A DNA stretch of 64,000 nucleotides from Chloroflexota bacterium (GCA_029782365.1 JAKOUW010000085.1:62001-126000); one strand, 5' to 3'; positions 16,870 to 24,494 are shown, counted from the first letter of the stretch. The notes: a model not told the origin generated them from the sequence alone. Made by a program: numbers and translations.

Positions 16870-17727
16870 ATGGTACAGCTTTGGCAGCGAGGTATCCGCA
16901 GCGTGCACAAGCTTAACGTACACACGGCTGGTTAGGGATGTTGGCGGGCGCAGCCAGTGAAACCTTAATGCCCAAACTCGGCGATTAAAGCCGCGGCGAT
17001 TGCCCACTTTGCGCTCTTCTCCCTCTTTCCCATCATCCTCTTGAGCATTTTCATTGCCAGCTTCAACCTTAGCCCGTTGATGAACCAGCAACTCATTCTA
17101 CAAAAGCTAGAGTTTATTACACCTGACCTGGACCAGTTGTAGGGATAAAACATCGATGAAATCATCCAGGCGCGTAGACCAGTTACGAGGGTCGCTTTAG
17201 TTGGTCTCATCTGGTATGCTTCAACAATTTTTTACACGCTTACCCATACCCTAAATGAAATTTGGAGAAATAAACGATGGCGCGCTGTTTGGAAGCGGCG
17301 TGGTCTGGCAATACTATTTGTCCTGATCTTCGTTGGCCCAGTCCTCTTCTTGGCTTCGTTTGCTGGAAGTACGATTGACAACCTCCACACCTGACTGCCC
17401 GATCAAATCATTCTGATCGGGAGCGGTATCAGTTTTGTAACGTCTGTATTGCTCGATGCTGCCTTATTCGTGTTACTCTACAGCATGCTCCCTCACGGAG
17501 TCTCTACCTGGTGCGAGATTTTACCTGGTGCAGTTGGAGCCGGCCTGCTCCGGGAACTTGCCAAGAAAGCCTTTTTGTCCTTTGTTTCCACCTTCATCTC
17601 CGTATCGAACCTGGTCTATGGTTCAGTGACAGCCATAATGGCCTTCTTAACCTGGGCTTATCTAAGCAACCTCATCATTCTTTTTGGCGCTTTTTTGAGC
17701 GACTCTTATTACCAGCTAAAACAATAA
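16870..17727 (+). pseudogene. decayed YihY/BrkB (UPF0761) inner-membrane protein gene
   Basis: In one forward frame the conserved YihY blocks are readable in order. Near 16990 comes an Ala-rich stretch then FALFSLFPIILL. Around 17210-17290 is LIWYASTIFYTL followed by a basic loop. In 17449-17727 is an intact last third of membrane helices ending SDSYYQLKQ. The frame is broken by stop codons at 17140, 17146 and 17392, and upstream by 16933 and 16966. The N-terminus is too eroded to place a start. An open frame from 17449 survives but lacks most of the fold. Several independent stops and no frameshift in the core point to old nonsense decay rather than a sequencing slip. Confidence 0.8.
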
Positions 17728-17758
17728 AAACTAGAAGCGGCAGGCCCTGGCGGCGTAT

Positions 17759-17791
17759 TGTGACGCTTTTGAGACTCTAAATCAATATACT
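17759..17791 (+). promoter_or_regulatory. SARP-like activator site and promoter, copy 2 (ytxH-kinase operon)
   Basis: TGTGACGCT at 17759-17767 and TGAGACTCT at 17770-17778 (11-bp pitch), 7 bases, then TATACT at 17786-17791. The upstream flank CGGCGT is also shared with copy 3. Transcription would start near 17798, about 70 bases before the YtxH-type start. Confidence 0.7.
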
Positions 17792-17868
17792 TTATCTTAA
17801 GTAATAGGTTAGAGCGGTTTTCTGATCGCTCAAAACCTGTGCTTGAACTATCCGTAGAAGGAGACAGA

Positions 17869-18228
17869 ATGGATAATCATACCGAACTACAATCGAACGG
17901 CACAATTAATGTTATGAGCTTTTTAGGTGGACTGCTGGTTGGAAGCCTGGCTGGTGGGACAGCGATGTTGCTGCTTGCACCTCAATCGGGGAAAAGGACG
18001 CGCACTAAAATTATACAGAAAAGCATCGAACTGCATGACCAGACGAACGACACCGTAAAAGATGCATTGGCACAAACCCATCACAAAGCTCGCCAAATCA
18101 AGACAAGCGTAAAAAACCAAGCTGAAGCCGTACAGCAGCGCGGCCAGGACATAGTCGACGAACAGAAGGAGCGTTTCTCCACCCTCGTCGAAGCCAGTAA
18201 TAAAGCGATCCAAGGTGTTCTAGGTTGA
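17869..18228 (+). CDS. YtxH-domain protein
   Basis: A 119-residue protein. After 20 polar residues there is one glycine-rich membrane helix (about 23-44, LGGLLVGSLAGGTAMLLLAP), then the YtxH signature PQSGKRTR and a long charged amphipathic helix. YtxH proteins are membrane-anchored general-stress proteins of unclear mechanism in Firmicutes and others. AGAAGGAGA gives a strong ribosome site for the ATG at 17869. Its stop overlaps the TTG start of the kinase-like gene. It is directly driven by SARP-like promoter copy 2. Confidence 0.85.
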   Translation: MDNHTELQSNGTINVMSFLGGLLVGSLAGGTAMLLLAPQSGKRTRTKIIQKSIELHDQTNDTVKDALAQTHHKARQIKTSVKNQAEAVQQRGQDIVDEQKERFSTLVEASNKAIQGVLG

Positions 18229-19208
18229 CAACAAAATTTCCATCCACTAAAAAACGCCGCATGCGGGCCAAGCTCATCTTCAATCCCGGTTCGGGAGTGG
18301 CTGGCAAGTCGCCTTTGCAGCTCATGGATGTGATCAGCGCGATGCAGGCCTGGAAGCTTGTGCCAGAAGCCTTCCTGGTGGAACCGGGCTGCGACCTGCC
18401 GGCTGTGATTCTGAACGCCCTCAAGGATGGGATCCGCATGTTCGTAGTATGTAGGGGCGACGGCACCATTGATATGATGGCTGGAGCCCTGGCTGGCACA
18501 AACGCAACCTTGGGGATCATCCCCACCGGTACCCAGAACAATGTAGCCCTCAGCCTGGGGATTCCGGCGGATATTCCGGCTGCTATTGCTATCCTACGTA
18601 CAGGCCGGCGCGTCAAATTGGATATGGGCCTGGCCGTTTGCGGCGAAATCAAGCGGCCTTTCCTGGAAGTTTGCTCGGTGGGGCTGCTTTCGACCCTTTT
18701 TCCGGCAGCCGATGATATCCAGCACGGTAATCTGACGCGGATTGGCGATTTCCTGGCCGCGCTGATGGCTTCCCCGCCAGCCGAGATGCACCTGATGCTG
18801 GATGGCAAGCAGAAGATTAACACAATGTGTCACGTGGTTCTGGTCTCCAATATGCCCTACATCGGCCCACATTTCCAGGTTGGCACCTCAGCCTCGATTA
18901 ATGACGGTTTGCTGGATGTGATGCTCTTCGCCGACCTGACCAAGATTGATCTGCTGGGCTATGCTTTCCAGGCAGCCAGGGCTGGAGGTGGATTCGAAGA
19001 CGAACGCATCCAGCACTACCACATGCGCAGGGTGGATATCGACACCAACCCGGCTTTGCCGGTCATGGCGGATGGGTTGGCGTTAGGAGAAGGGCCGCTG
19101 AGCATCAGTGTGCAGCGGCATGCCCTGGCGGTTATGGTCGGCGAAGCGAAGCTGCCTGCCCAGGGCGCAATCCTTGAAGAGCCAACCGGTGGATCCACAG
19201 AACTGTAA
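18225..19208 (+). CDS. YegS/diacylglycerol kinase-family lipid kinase with altered GGDGT motif
   Basis: A member of the DAGK catalytic family (YegS, DgkB, sphingosine kinases), up to 327 residues. It starts the fold with KLIFNPGSG and has PTGTQNNVA in place of the usual PxGTxNxxA. The nucleotide loop, normally GGDGT, reads RGDGT (R77-T81), so the first glycine is lost. The C-terminal lobe contains the NDGLLDVML motif. Start: TTG at 18225 overlapping the YtxH stop, or ATG at 18261 (315 residues), which still precedes the fold. It likely phosphorylates a membrane lipid if active; the Arg substitution leaves activity in doubt. Confidence 0.8.
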   Translation: MTTKFPSTKKRRMRAKLIFNPGSGVAGKSPLQLMDVISAMQAWKLVPEAFLVEPGCDLPAVILNALKDGIRMFVVCRGDGTIDMMAGALAGTNATLGIIPTGTQNNVALSLGIPADIPAAIAILRTGRRVKLDMGLAVCGEIKRPFLEVCSVGLLSTLFPAADDIQHGNLTRIGDFLAALMASPPAEMHLMLDGKQKINTMCHVVLVSNMPYIGPHFQVGTSASINDGLLDVMLFADLTKIDLLGYAFQAARAGGGFEDERIQHYHMRRVDIDTNPALPVMADGLALGEGPLSISVQRHALAVMVGEAKLPAQGAILEEPTGGSTEL

Positions 19209-19279
19209 AAGATTGCCTGGAGAGACACTTCCCGGCACCTGGTGACGCCTGATCCTTGTGTTGAAGGCATATCACCCGG

Positions 19280-19649
19280 TGTCGTACGAACTCATTTTGA
19301 GGACTTTGACATTATGGATTGTGGTCGAGCTGGTGAAAGCTATGGTGCGACGGTCATGACCTTTCATCCAGGTAACCCAGGCGCGCATCGTCGGCTCCCC
19401 GGCAGGCGGACGATCGTTCCCAAGCGGGCATACCAGCCAGGCGTTCTTTACGGCGCGGCTGATGGCCCGGAATTTCCACGCCAACGCCTGGGTGGTGTTT
19501 TGCTGTACACTGTGGCTTTGCTGGTGGGCATCACATGCATGTGTGTGTGCGCACTCCCACGGGATGTGCTGGCAGGAGCTATCCTGGGCAGCGCCTGGAG
19601 AATCCTGGGAGTACCTATCGATGGGTTTGTGATGAATGGAATAGGGTAA
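19280..19649 (+). pseudogene. decayed PAP2-superfamily phosphatase gene
   Basis: In forward frame 1 the PAP2 blocks are visible: ELVKAMVRRS, then a TGA stop at 19357-19359 exactly where the Arg of the RPF motif should be. GSPAGGRSFPSGHTSQAFF follows, containing the second signature PSGH. At about 19495-19505 the frame shifts; the third block continues in the other frame as VALLVGITCMCVC...PRDVLAGAILGSAW, where the catalytic Arg is now Cys and the His is deleted. The nonsense codon, frameshift and active-site losses show that the gene is dead. PAP2 enzymes dephosphorylate phosphatidic acid or undecaprenyl pyrophosphate, which fits the lipid kinase just upstream. Confidence 0.85.
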
Positions 19650-19715
19650 AACGAATGGGGCTATGCCAGATTACAGTTTGTTATGATGAACTGATGAACC
19701 TAACCTGCGGCGTTT

Positions 19716-19748
19716 TGTGACGCTTTTGAGACTCTAGGCATATATACT
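19716..19748 (+). promoter_or_regulatory. SARP-like activator site and promoter, copy 3
   Basis: TGTGACGCT at 19716-19724 and TGAGACTCT at 19727-19735 (11-bp pitch), 7 bases, then TATACT at 19743-19748. Flank CGGCGT as in copy 2. Transcription would start near 19755, about 50 bases before the gene at 19807. Confidence 0.7.
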
Positions 19749-19806
19749 AATAGTAGGAAAAATAGATTCCGCTTAAGAGAGCGTTGTACTCTGAAAGAGT
19801 CCCGCG

Positions 19807-20196
19807 ATGTCTGGTATTGTTCTAACATTCCCTATCCTGGCTGGTAAAGTAGAAGCCTGGCGGCGGTTTTGTCAGGAGTTATCCGGTTCTCGACGAAAAC
19901 CATACGAGGCCTCCCGTCAGCGGTTGGGCATCACCTGCGAGCGGTTGGCATTGGTGGAAACTGCTTTTGGGGCAACGGCTGTTACCACCCTGGAAGCTCC
20001 CGATGTGGCTCGGGCGCTGGGCCAGATCATCACATCGGATACCCCGTTTGATGTCTGGTATCGGGAGCGGCTGCGGGAGCTGCACGGCGTCAACCTGGCT
20101 GGGTATGAGCATTTCGCGCAGCGAACGCCGATCCCGGACAACCAGGAATTGCTCTTTGAGTGGACGTTGAGTTCCAGCAACCCCAAGAAGAGTTAA
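19807..20196 (+). CDS. small protein of unknown function, first gene behind SARP-like promoter 3
   Basis: A 129-residue soluble protein. The opening strand-helix unit (SGIVLTFPILAGKVEAWRRF) followed by SGSRRKPYEASRQRLG and a later hydrophobic strand plus FDVWYRERLRELHG suggests a small ferredoxin-like alpha/beta barrel of the EthD/antibiotic-monooxygenase shape. I cannot assign a named family. It is immediately downstream of promoter copy 3 and followed 88 bases later by a GlsB/YeaQ-type gene. Confidence 0.7.
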   Translation: MSGIVLTFPILAGKVEAWRRFCQELSGSRRKPYEASRQRLGITCERLALVETAFGATAVTTLEAPDVARALGQIITSDTPFDVWYRERLRELHGVNLAGYEHFAQRTPIPDNQELLFEWTLSSSNPKKS

Positions 20197-20219
20197 GCCT
20201 TCTTATTAAACAGTTATTA

Positions 20220-20245
20220 CGAAGGGCATAAACCCTTCGCATGAC
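20220..20245. repeat. hairpin carrying CCTTCGCATGAC, left of the glsB-like gene
   Basis: CGAAGGG (20220-20226) pairs with CCCTTCG (20233-20239). The 12-mer CCTTCGCATGAC at 20234-20245 recurs in inverted orientation at 20582-20593, on the other side of the glsB-like gene. No T tract follows, so it is not a classical terminator. Confidence 0.5.
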
Positions 20246-20284
20246 ATCAATCGATAAACTTGATGAAAAGAAAAGGAGACTAGC

Positions 20285-20554
20285 ATGGAAATATTTTCCT
20301 GGATTGTGGTAGGTTTGATCGCTGGCTGGCTAGCTGGAAGGGTAATGGAAGGGGGAGGCTATGGGTTGATTGGCGACATCGTCGTCGGTGTGGTGGGCGG
20401 AGTGTTGGGAGGCTGGATTGCTTCCTATTTCTTCCACCTTGGAGACCCGATGTCAGGGATCAACATGACGTCGATCCTGATCGCGTTCCTAGGGGCGGTA
20501 TTGCTGCTTTTCATACTGCGCCTGCTGGCTGGGAGAAAGGTTTTTCGACGCTAA
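20285..20554 (+). CDS. GlsB/YeaQ/YmgE family stress membrane protein
   Basis: An 89-residue three-helix membrane protein. It starts IFSWIVVGLIAGWLAGRVM, has the central glycine-rich GDIVVGVVGGVLGGW and ends with a Leu-rich helix and basic tail, the full pattern of the transglycosylase-associated (GlsB/YeaQ/YmgE) family. In Gram-positive bacteria GlsB anchors Asp23 to the membrane under stress. AAAGGAGA precedes the ATG. It is part of the SARP-linked stress cluster and flanked on both sides by related hairpins. Confidence 0.92.
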   Translation: MEIFSWIVVGLIAGWLAGRVMEGGGYGLIGDIVVGVVGGVLGGWIASYFFHLGDPMSGINMTSILIAFLGAVLLLFILRLLAGRKVFRR

Positions 20555-20580
20555 AATCTGTCCTATTTTCTCGTTGAAGT

Positions 20581-20614
20581 GGTCATGCGAAGGGGATAAT
20601 CCCATCGCATGACC
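20581..20614. repeat. hairpin carrying GTCATGCGAAGG, right of the glsB-like gene
   Basis: GGTCATGCGA (20581-20590) pairs with TCGCATGACC (20605-20614), with an inner GGG/CCC stem. Its left arm contains the inverse of the 12-mer in the hairpin at 20220. It lies 27 bases after the glsB-like stop and may also serve as an mRNA end. Confidence 0.55.
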
Positions 20615-20642
20615 GCTAGAGATTAACCTAAAGAGATGAAAT

Positions 20643-21406
20643 GGAGGTTTGATATTAGAACGATCTATTTCCCAATCTATACCCTGCGACCTTACGGACG
20701 AGGTATCCAAGAACAATTTGGAAGGTATCTTCGGTTTTTCATGCCTGGCCTGGGATTTTAAATCCCATTTATTCATATTCTTCGCATCCGCGACGTGCGC
20801 GAGCACACCATGGACATTCACCCGCAGCCAATGATTACCAAAGACAACGTTGAAATCATGGTGGATGGGATTATATGTGTGCGACCCAACCTGTGCCAGG
20901 AGATCGGTGATTTGACCCTGGATGAGAGTCTAGCGGCGCGGGAAACGATTGCAACCAACCTGCAGCGCGTATTGAATACCTGCGCAGTCGAATGGGACCT
21001 GACCGTTAGCAAAGTTGAAATCCGCCTGATTAACCTACCGGAGGATATTAAGAAGGCTAAGCATAAAAAAAAGACTGCGGAGCAAGAGCGGCGGTCCATG
21101 CGCCTGATGGCAACGGATGAGTTCAAAGCCGCAGAACAGCATAAGCTGGCCATCCTAGAGCACGCTGAGGGCGAACGCGAGGCGGTAATCAAGGCGGCCC
21201 AAAGCCGGGCAGAAACCATTCGGCTGGTGAACAAGGCTGCCGAGAAATACTTCGTGGGCAACGCTCAAACGCCTAAGCAGATTGGGTTGATTGAAAATTC
21301 CCTGCGCAAGAACGAAAAAATTGTGATCACTGAGCACTGTATCAGCCCGATCTTGCTTTTGGGCAGCCCCCGGGTCAGGGTGGTGAGTGAGATAAGCGGT
21401 AAATAA
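20643..21406 (+). pseudogene. decayed SPFH/stomatin-like (band 7) protein gene
   Basis: A GGAGG ribosome site at 20643-20647 precedes ATT at 20654 where a start codon would be expected. From there one frame reads LRPYGRGIQEQFGRY...MPGLGF, the stomatin opening, then a TAA at 20759-20761, then IPFIHILRIRDVRE and the SPFH signature PQPMITKDNVEIMVDG. Compared with the family, roughly 25 residues are missing after CVRP. The rest (TLDESLAARETIATNLQRVL and the Glu/Ala-rich coiled coil) is intact to the stop at 21406. A GTG at 20795 could still start a 203-residue fragment lacking the membrane anchor. Lost start, stop codon and internal deletion together indicate a pseudogene. Confidence 0.75.
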
Positions 21407-21531
21407 GCTTGACGGCAGTCTACATATCGCGCAGTCAGACGGTTTCCATCAGAATGGCAGCTTGAGACTGCGCCAGCAAGTGTGACAATTGCCTGCGGAG
21501 CTTATTAGCAAATTTCAGATAAGGAGTATTT

Positions 21532-21753
21532 ATGGAAACCTACATCGTTTGCCCAAACTGCAAAAAAACGATCTCGAACAACCCAATTATTGACTCTGCG
21601 GCAAAGGGAGAGGATCGTGGAGCTTCTTCGATAATCTGTGAGTGTGGTGAAAAAATCTCATTTTGGGCTATTACCGCCCAGTTAAGAGATCAAAAAACAC
21701 CTGGTGCAAGATTATTGAGATGGTTGCGCAGCCTTTTGACTGGCGGATCATAG
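21532..21753 (+). CDS. small zinc-ribbon-like protein
   Basis: A 73-residue protein with CPNC at residues 8-11 and CECG at about 37-40, a four-cysteine pattern able to bind one zinc ion, followed by a basic C-terminal helix (RLLRWLRSLL) that could lie on a membrane. AAGGAG precedes the ATG. It ends 12 bases before the radical SAM gene, so the two are probably cotranscribed. Specific function unknown. Confidence 0.7.
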   Translation: METYIVCPNCKKTISNNPIIDSAAKGEDRGASSIICECGEKISFWAITAQLRDQKTPGARLLRWLRSLLTGGS

Positions 21754-21765
21754 GCGAAGATATTT

Positions 21766-23244
21766 ATGAAAATTCTGCTCGTTTATCCAGAAATCCCGGA
21801 CACATTTTGGAGCTTTAAACACGCCTTGCGGTTTGTCCGCAAGAAGGCTGGCGCTCCACCGTTAGGCTTGTTAACCGTGGCGGCTATGCTGCCAGCCGAG
21901 TGGAAAAAACGGCTGGTGGATCTTAACGTGACCAACCTGACACCAAAGGATCTGGCATGGGCTGACTATGTTTTCATCAGCGCTATGATTGTGCAGCGCG
22001 ACACAGCACGGGCTTTAATAACACGCTGCAAGGAGGCGAACGCCGTGGTGGTGGCAGGTGGGCCGCTCTTCACCATGGAACATGACCAGTTCGCAGAAGT
22101 CGATCACTTCGTGCTCAACGAAGCCGAGCTGACGCTCCCGCCGTTCCTGGCGGATCTGGCCAACGGTCAGGCAAAACACATCTATACCACAACCGAGTAT
22201 CCCGATATCCATTTAACCCCAGCACCCTTGTGGCCTCTGGCGAATCTCAAGCATTACGACACGATCAGTATCCAATTCTCACGCGGTTGTCCTTTCAGCT
22301 GTGACTTTTGCAACGTGACAGCACTCTTGGGGCATCGCCCACGCACCAAAACTGCCCCACAGATCATCGCTGAACTCGACAGCCTCTACGCGCTGGGCTG
22401 GCGCAAGAGCATCTTTTTCGTGGATGACAACTTCATTGGCAACAAGAAGCAGATCAAGTCCGAAGTGTTGCCTGCTCTGATCGAATGGCGCAAGGGCAAG
22501 ACTGGCGTACCATTCAGCACGGAAGCCTCTATCAACCTGGCCGACGATCCTGAGTTAGTCAAACTCATGACGCAAGCCGGGTTCGACACAGTCTTTGTTG
22601 GCATCGAGACGCCCAACGAAGACAGCCTTGCTGAATGCAGCAAGAACCAGAACAAAGGCCGCGACTTGGTAGAGAGCGTCAAGCGGTTGCAGCGGGCTGG
22701 GCTTCAGGTGCAAGGCGGATTCATCGTTGGTTTTGATAACGATCCACCCTCAATTTTCCAACAGCAGGTTGATTTCATCCAAAAGAGCGGCATCGTGACC
22801 GCCATGGTTGGCTTACTGCAGGCCCCTCCTGGAACACGCTTGCATGCGCGCATGCAGCAAGAAGGGCGTCTGGTGAATCAAATGACGGGCGACAACGTGG
22901 ATGGCACAACCAACATCATCCCGAAAATGGGAATGGAACCCCTGCGAGAAGGGTATCGCAAGCTGTTAACCCAAATCTACGCCCCCAAGTTCTATTACGA
23001 GCGCGTTTTAGTTTTCCTGCGCGAGTATCATCCACCTGAGGTTCGCATTCACTTAGAAACCCAATATATCTTGGCTCTTGGGCGGTCGATTTATCAACTG
23101 GGCATCTGTGGTGCCGAGCGAGTTCACTATTGGCGGCTCTTCTTCTGGGCTTTGTTCCGGCGCCCCCGGCTGTTCCCTCTGGCTATCACGATGGCCATAA
23201 TGGGTTTCCATTTTCGCCAAGTGGTCGAGCTGCATATCGGTTGA
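21766..23244 (+). CDS. B12-binding-domain radical SAM protein (DUF4070 type)
   Basis: A 492-residue enzyme. Residues 1-140 form a cobalamin-binding-like Rossmann domain with GGP at about 98-100 (no DxHxxG motif, as in this subgroup). The radical SAM cluster motif CPFSCDFC gives C175, C179 and C182. The TIM-barrel core runs to about residue 350 and a C-terminal helical region (DUF4070) follows. Relatives include the hopanoid 2-methylase HpnP and other methylases. Whether this one methylates hopanoids cannot be said; no hopanoid gene is in the window. It forms a unit with the upstream zinc-ribbon gene and the small basic gene downstream. Confidence 0.88.
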   Translation: MKILLVYPEIPDTFWSFKHALRFVRKKAGAPPLGLLTVAAMLPAEWKKRLVDLNVTNLTPKDLAWADYVFISAMIVQRDTARALITRCKEANAVVVAGGPLFTMEHDQFAEVDHFVLNEAELTLPPFLADLANGQAKHIYTTTEYPDIHLTPAPLWPLANLKHYDTISIQFSRGCPFSCDFCNVTALLGHRPRTKTAPQIIAELDSLYALGWRKSIFFVDDNFIGNKKQIKSEVLPALIEWRKGKTGVPFSTEASINLADDPELVKLMTQAGFDTVFVGIETPNEDSLAECSKNQNKGRDLVESVKRLQRAGLQVQGGFIVGFDNDPPSIFQQQVDFIQKSGIVTAMVGLLQAPPGTRLHARMQQEGRLVNQMTGDNVDGTTNIIPKMGMEPLREGYRKLLTQIYAPKFYYERVLVFLREYHPPEVRIHLETQYILALGRSIYQLGICGAERVHYWRLFFWALFRRPRLFPLAITMAIMGFHFRQVVELHIG

Positions 23245-23304
23245 GCCGTACTTCGATACAACTACAGATACTATCATATTAATTCGTTGAAGGAGATAAC
23301 CAGA

Positions 23305-23415
23305 ATGACAGATAAAACACCAAAGAAAAAAACCAAGCGATTACCCAAAGGGCAACGCATTCACACTCGGCGATTGAAACAAGGAGCCCGCAAGAGTAAT
23401 CCCGTTCCCAAGTAG
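23305..23415 (+). CDS. 36-residue highly basic protein
   Basis: A short frame, MTDKTPKKKTKRLPKGQR then a basic tail ending NPVPK, with AAGGAGAT six bases before the ATG and a strong terminator seven bases after the stop. Fourteen of 36 residues are Lys, Arg or His. The composition resembles small ribosome-associated or nucleic-acid-binding proteins; no family is recognised. The good ribosome site and the flanking terminator argue that it is real. Confidence 0.6.
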   Translation: MTDKTPKKKTKRLPKGQRIHTRRLKQGARKSNPVPK

Positions 23416-23421
23416 CCAGAG

Positions 23422-23462
23422 GCAGGCTTGTTTACCTGGGCGTGTAAACAAGCCTGCTTTCC
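23422..23462 (+). terminator. rho-independent terminator after the basic small gene
   Basis: GCAGGCTTGTTTAC (23422-23435) pairs perfectly with 23444-23457 (14 bp, 8-base loop), then TTTCCCC. The T run is short but the stem is strong. Confidence 0.8.
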
Positions 23463-23949
23463 CCACTACAAGGCACCTGCTATTTGTTCTTGATTAGAGA
23501 ACTTATTATTCCCCATCGGAAATCAGCCGGGCTGCAAATAGATCGAAACATAGACTGAACCATGAAAGTTTCCGGTGTTATACATCACGCGCGCCATGCC
23601 CAAATTTATGGAGCAATTTCACCCAGAGGAGGCTGTGCTCGCCATGTTCTGGGATCGTTGAGGTTGGCGGCGAATGTCTGCTAATTGCGTTTTCTACGTG
23701 CTTGCCATCTTTGTTGGGCGAAATATCAGAATTAGCGCAGAGCCCGTGCACATCTATGTATAAAATGCATGTTTTATATCAAACATCAAGAGAGTGTCGA
23801 TGGCTTTGCAATGTGTCAAAATTCTGCTGGAACCTCAACAACGGTGTAAGCTCGCCTGACTTGCCAAGCTCCAGGCAAGAGTACTGCCGAGGTGACGCAT
23901 CAACCAACTGATATTGGTTTGGAGCAAATGGCTCAATAGGAGAAGTAAA
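23463..23949. other. gene-poor stretch with one AT-rich inverted repeat
   Basis: No coding frame with a credible ribosome site or family match is seen in these 487 bases. At 23759-23778 TATAAAA and TTTTATA flank TGCATG, an inverted repeat that could be an operator or a divergent promoter core. AGGAGA at 23937-23942 is the ribosome site of the nitroreductase gene. Confidence 0.4.
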
Positions 23950-24462
23950 ATGAACGTTTCAGATGCTATCCGTCTCAAGCGCGCAGTGCGCAAATTCACC
24001 CCCGAGCCCCTCCCTGAGGAGGCCATCCTTGCCATCCTCAACGCCGGCCGGCGCGCGCAATCATCAAAAAACACCCAACCGTGGCATTTCATCGCCATCA
24101 CGGACAAAAAAATCCTCAAGCCGCTTTCCGAATGCGGCGATTGGGCCGGTCATTTAGCGGAAGCCGCTTTGGGTGTGGCCATCATCCACCCCGACCCCAG
24201 CGAGAAATTCCAGGTGTTATTTGATATTGGCCAAGCGGCAGCCTATATGCAGCTTGCCGCCTGGGAGTTGGGCGTGGGATCCTGCATGGCGACGATTTAC
24301 TGGGGAGATCAAGCCCGGCAGATCCTGAGATTTCCGGCGGATCTGCAGGTCCGCTTTGCCATTTCCTTCGGCTACCCGGCCGAATTGAGTAAATTGGCTG
24401 CGCCGCCCGTGAAAGGCGGACGCCGGTCGTTGGATGAGGTTGTACACCGAAATCACTGGTAA
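23950..24462 (+). CDS. nitroreductase family protein
   Basis: A 170-residue flavoprotein of the nitroreductase family. It opens VSDAIRLKRAVRKFTPEPL, with the FMN-binding Arg pair, then AQSSKNTQPWHF, the second FMN segment. AAAYMQLAAWELGVGS is the dimer-interface helix. At 170 residues it is a short, FMN-dependent NAD(P)H-oxidising member. AGGAGA lies before the ATG at 23950; a longer start at 23914 has no support. Substrate unknown. Confidence 0.9.
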   Translation: MNVSDAIRLKRAVRKFTPEPLPEEAILAILNAGRRAQSSKNTQPWHFIAITDKKILKPLSECGDWAGHLAEAALGVAIIHPDPSEKFQVLFDIGQAAAYMQLAAWELGVGSCMATIYWGDQARQILRFPADLQVRFAISFGYPAELSKLAAPPVKGGRRSLDEVVHRNHW

Positions 24463-24494
24463 AGAGCGATCCTCGCCGGCGCTTGTCGATTATA

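Noticed and set aside
21461..21485. Possible fourth SARP-like site (TTGAGACT near 21461)
   Set aside because: Only one half site is present, the other is missing at 11-bp pitch and no TATACT follows.
23702..23911. 69-codon plus-strand frame before the nitroreductase gene
   Set aside because: No ribosome site, odd composition with scattered Cys and Trp, and no recognisable motif.
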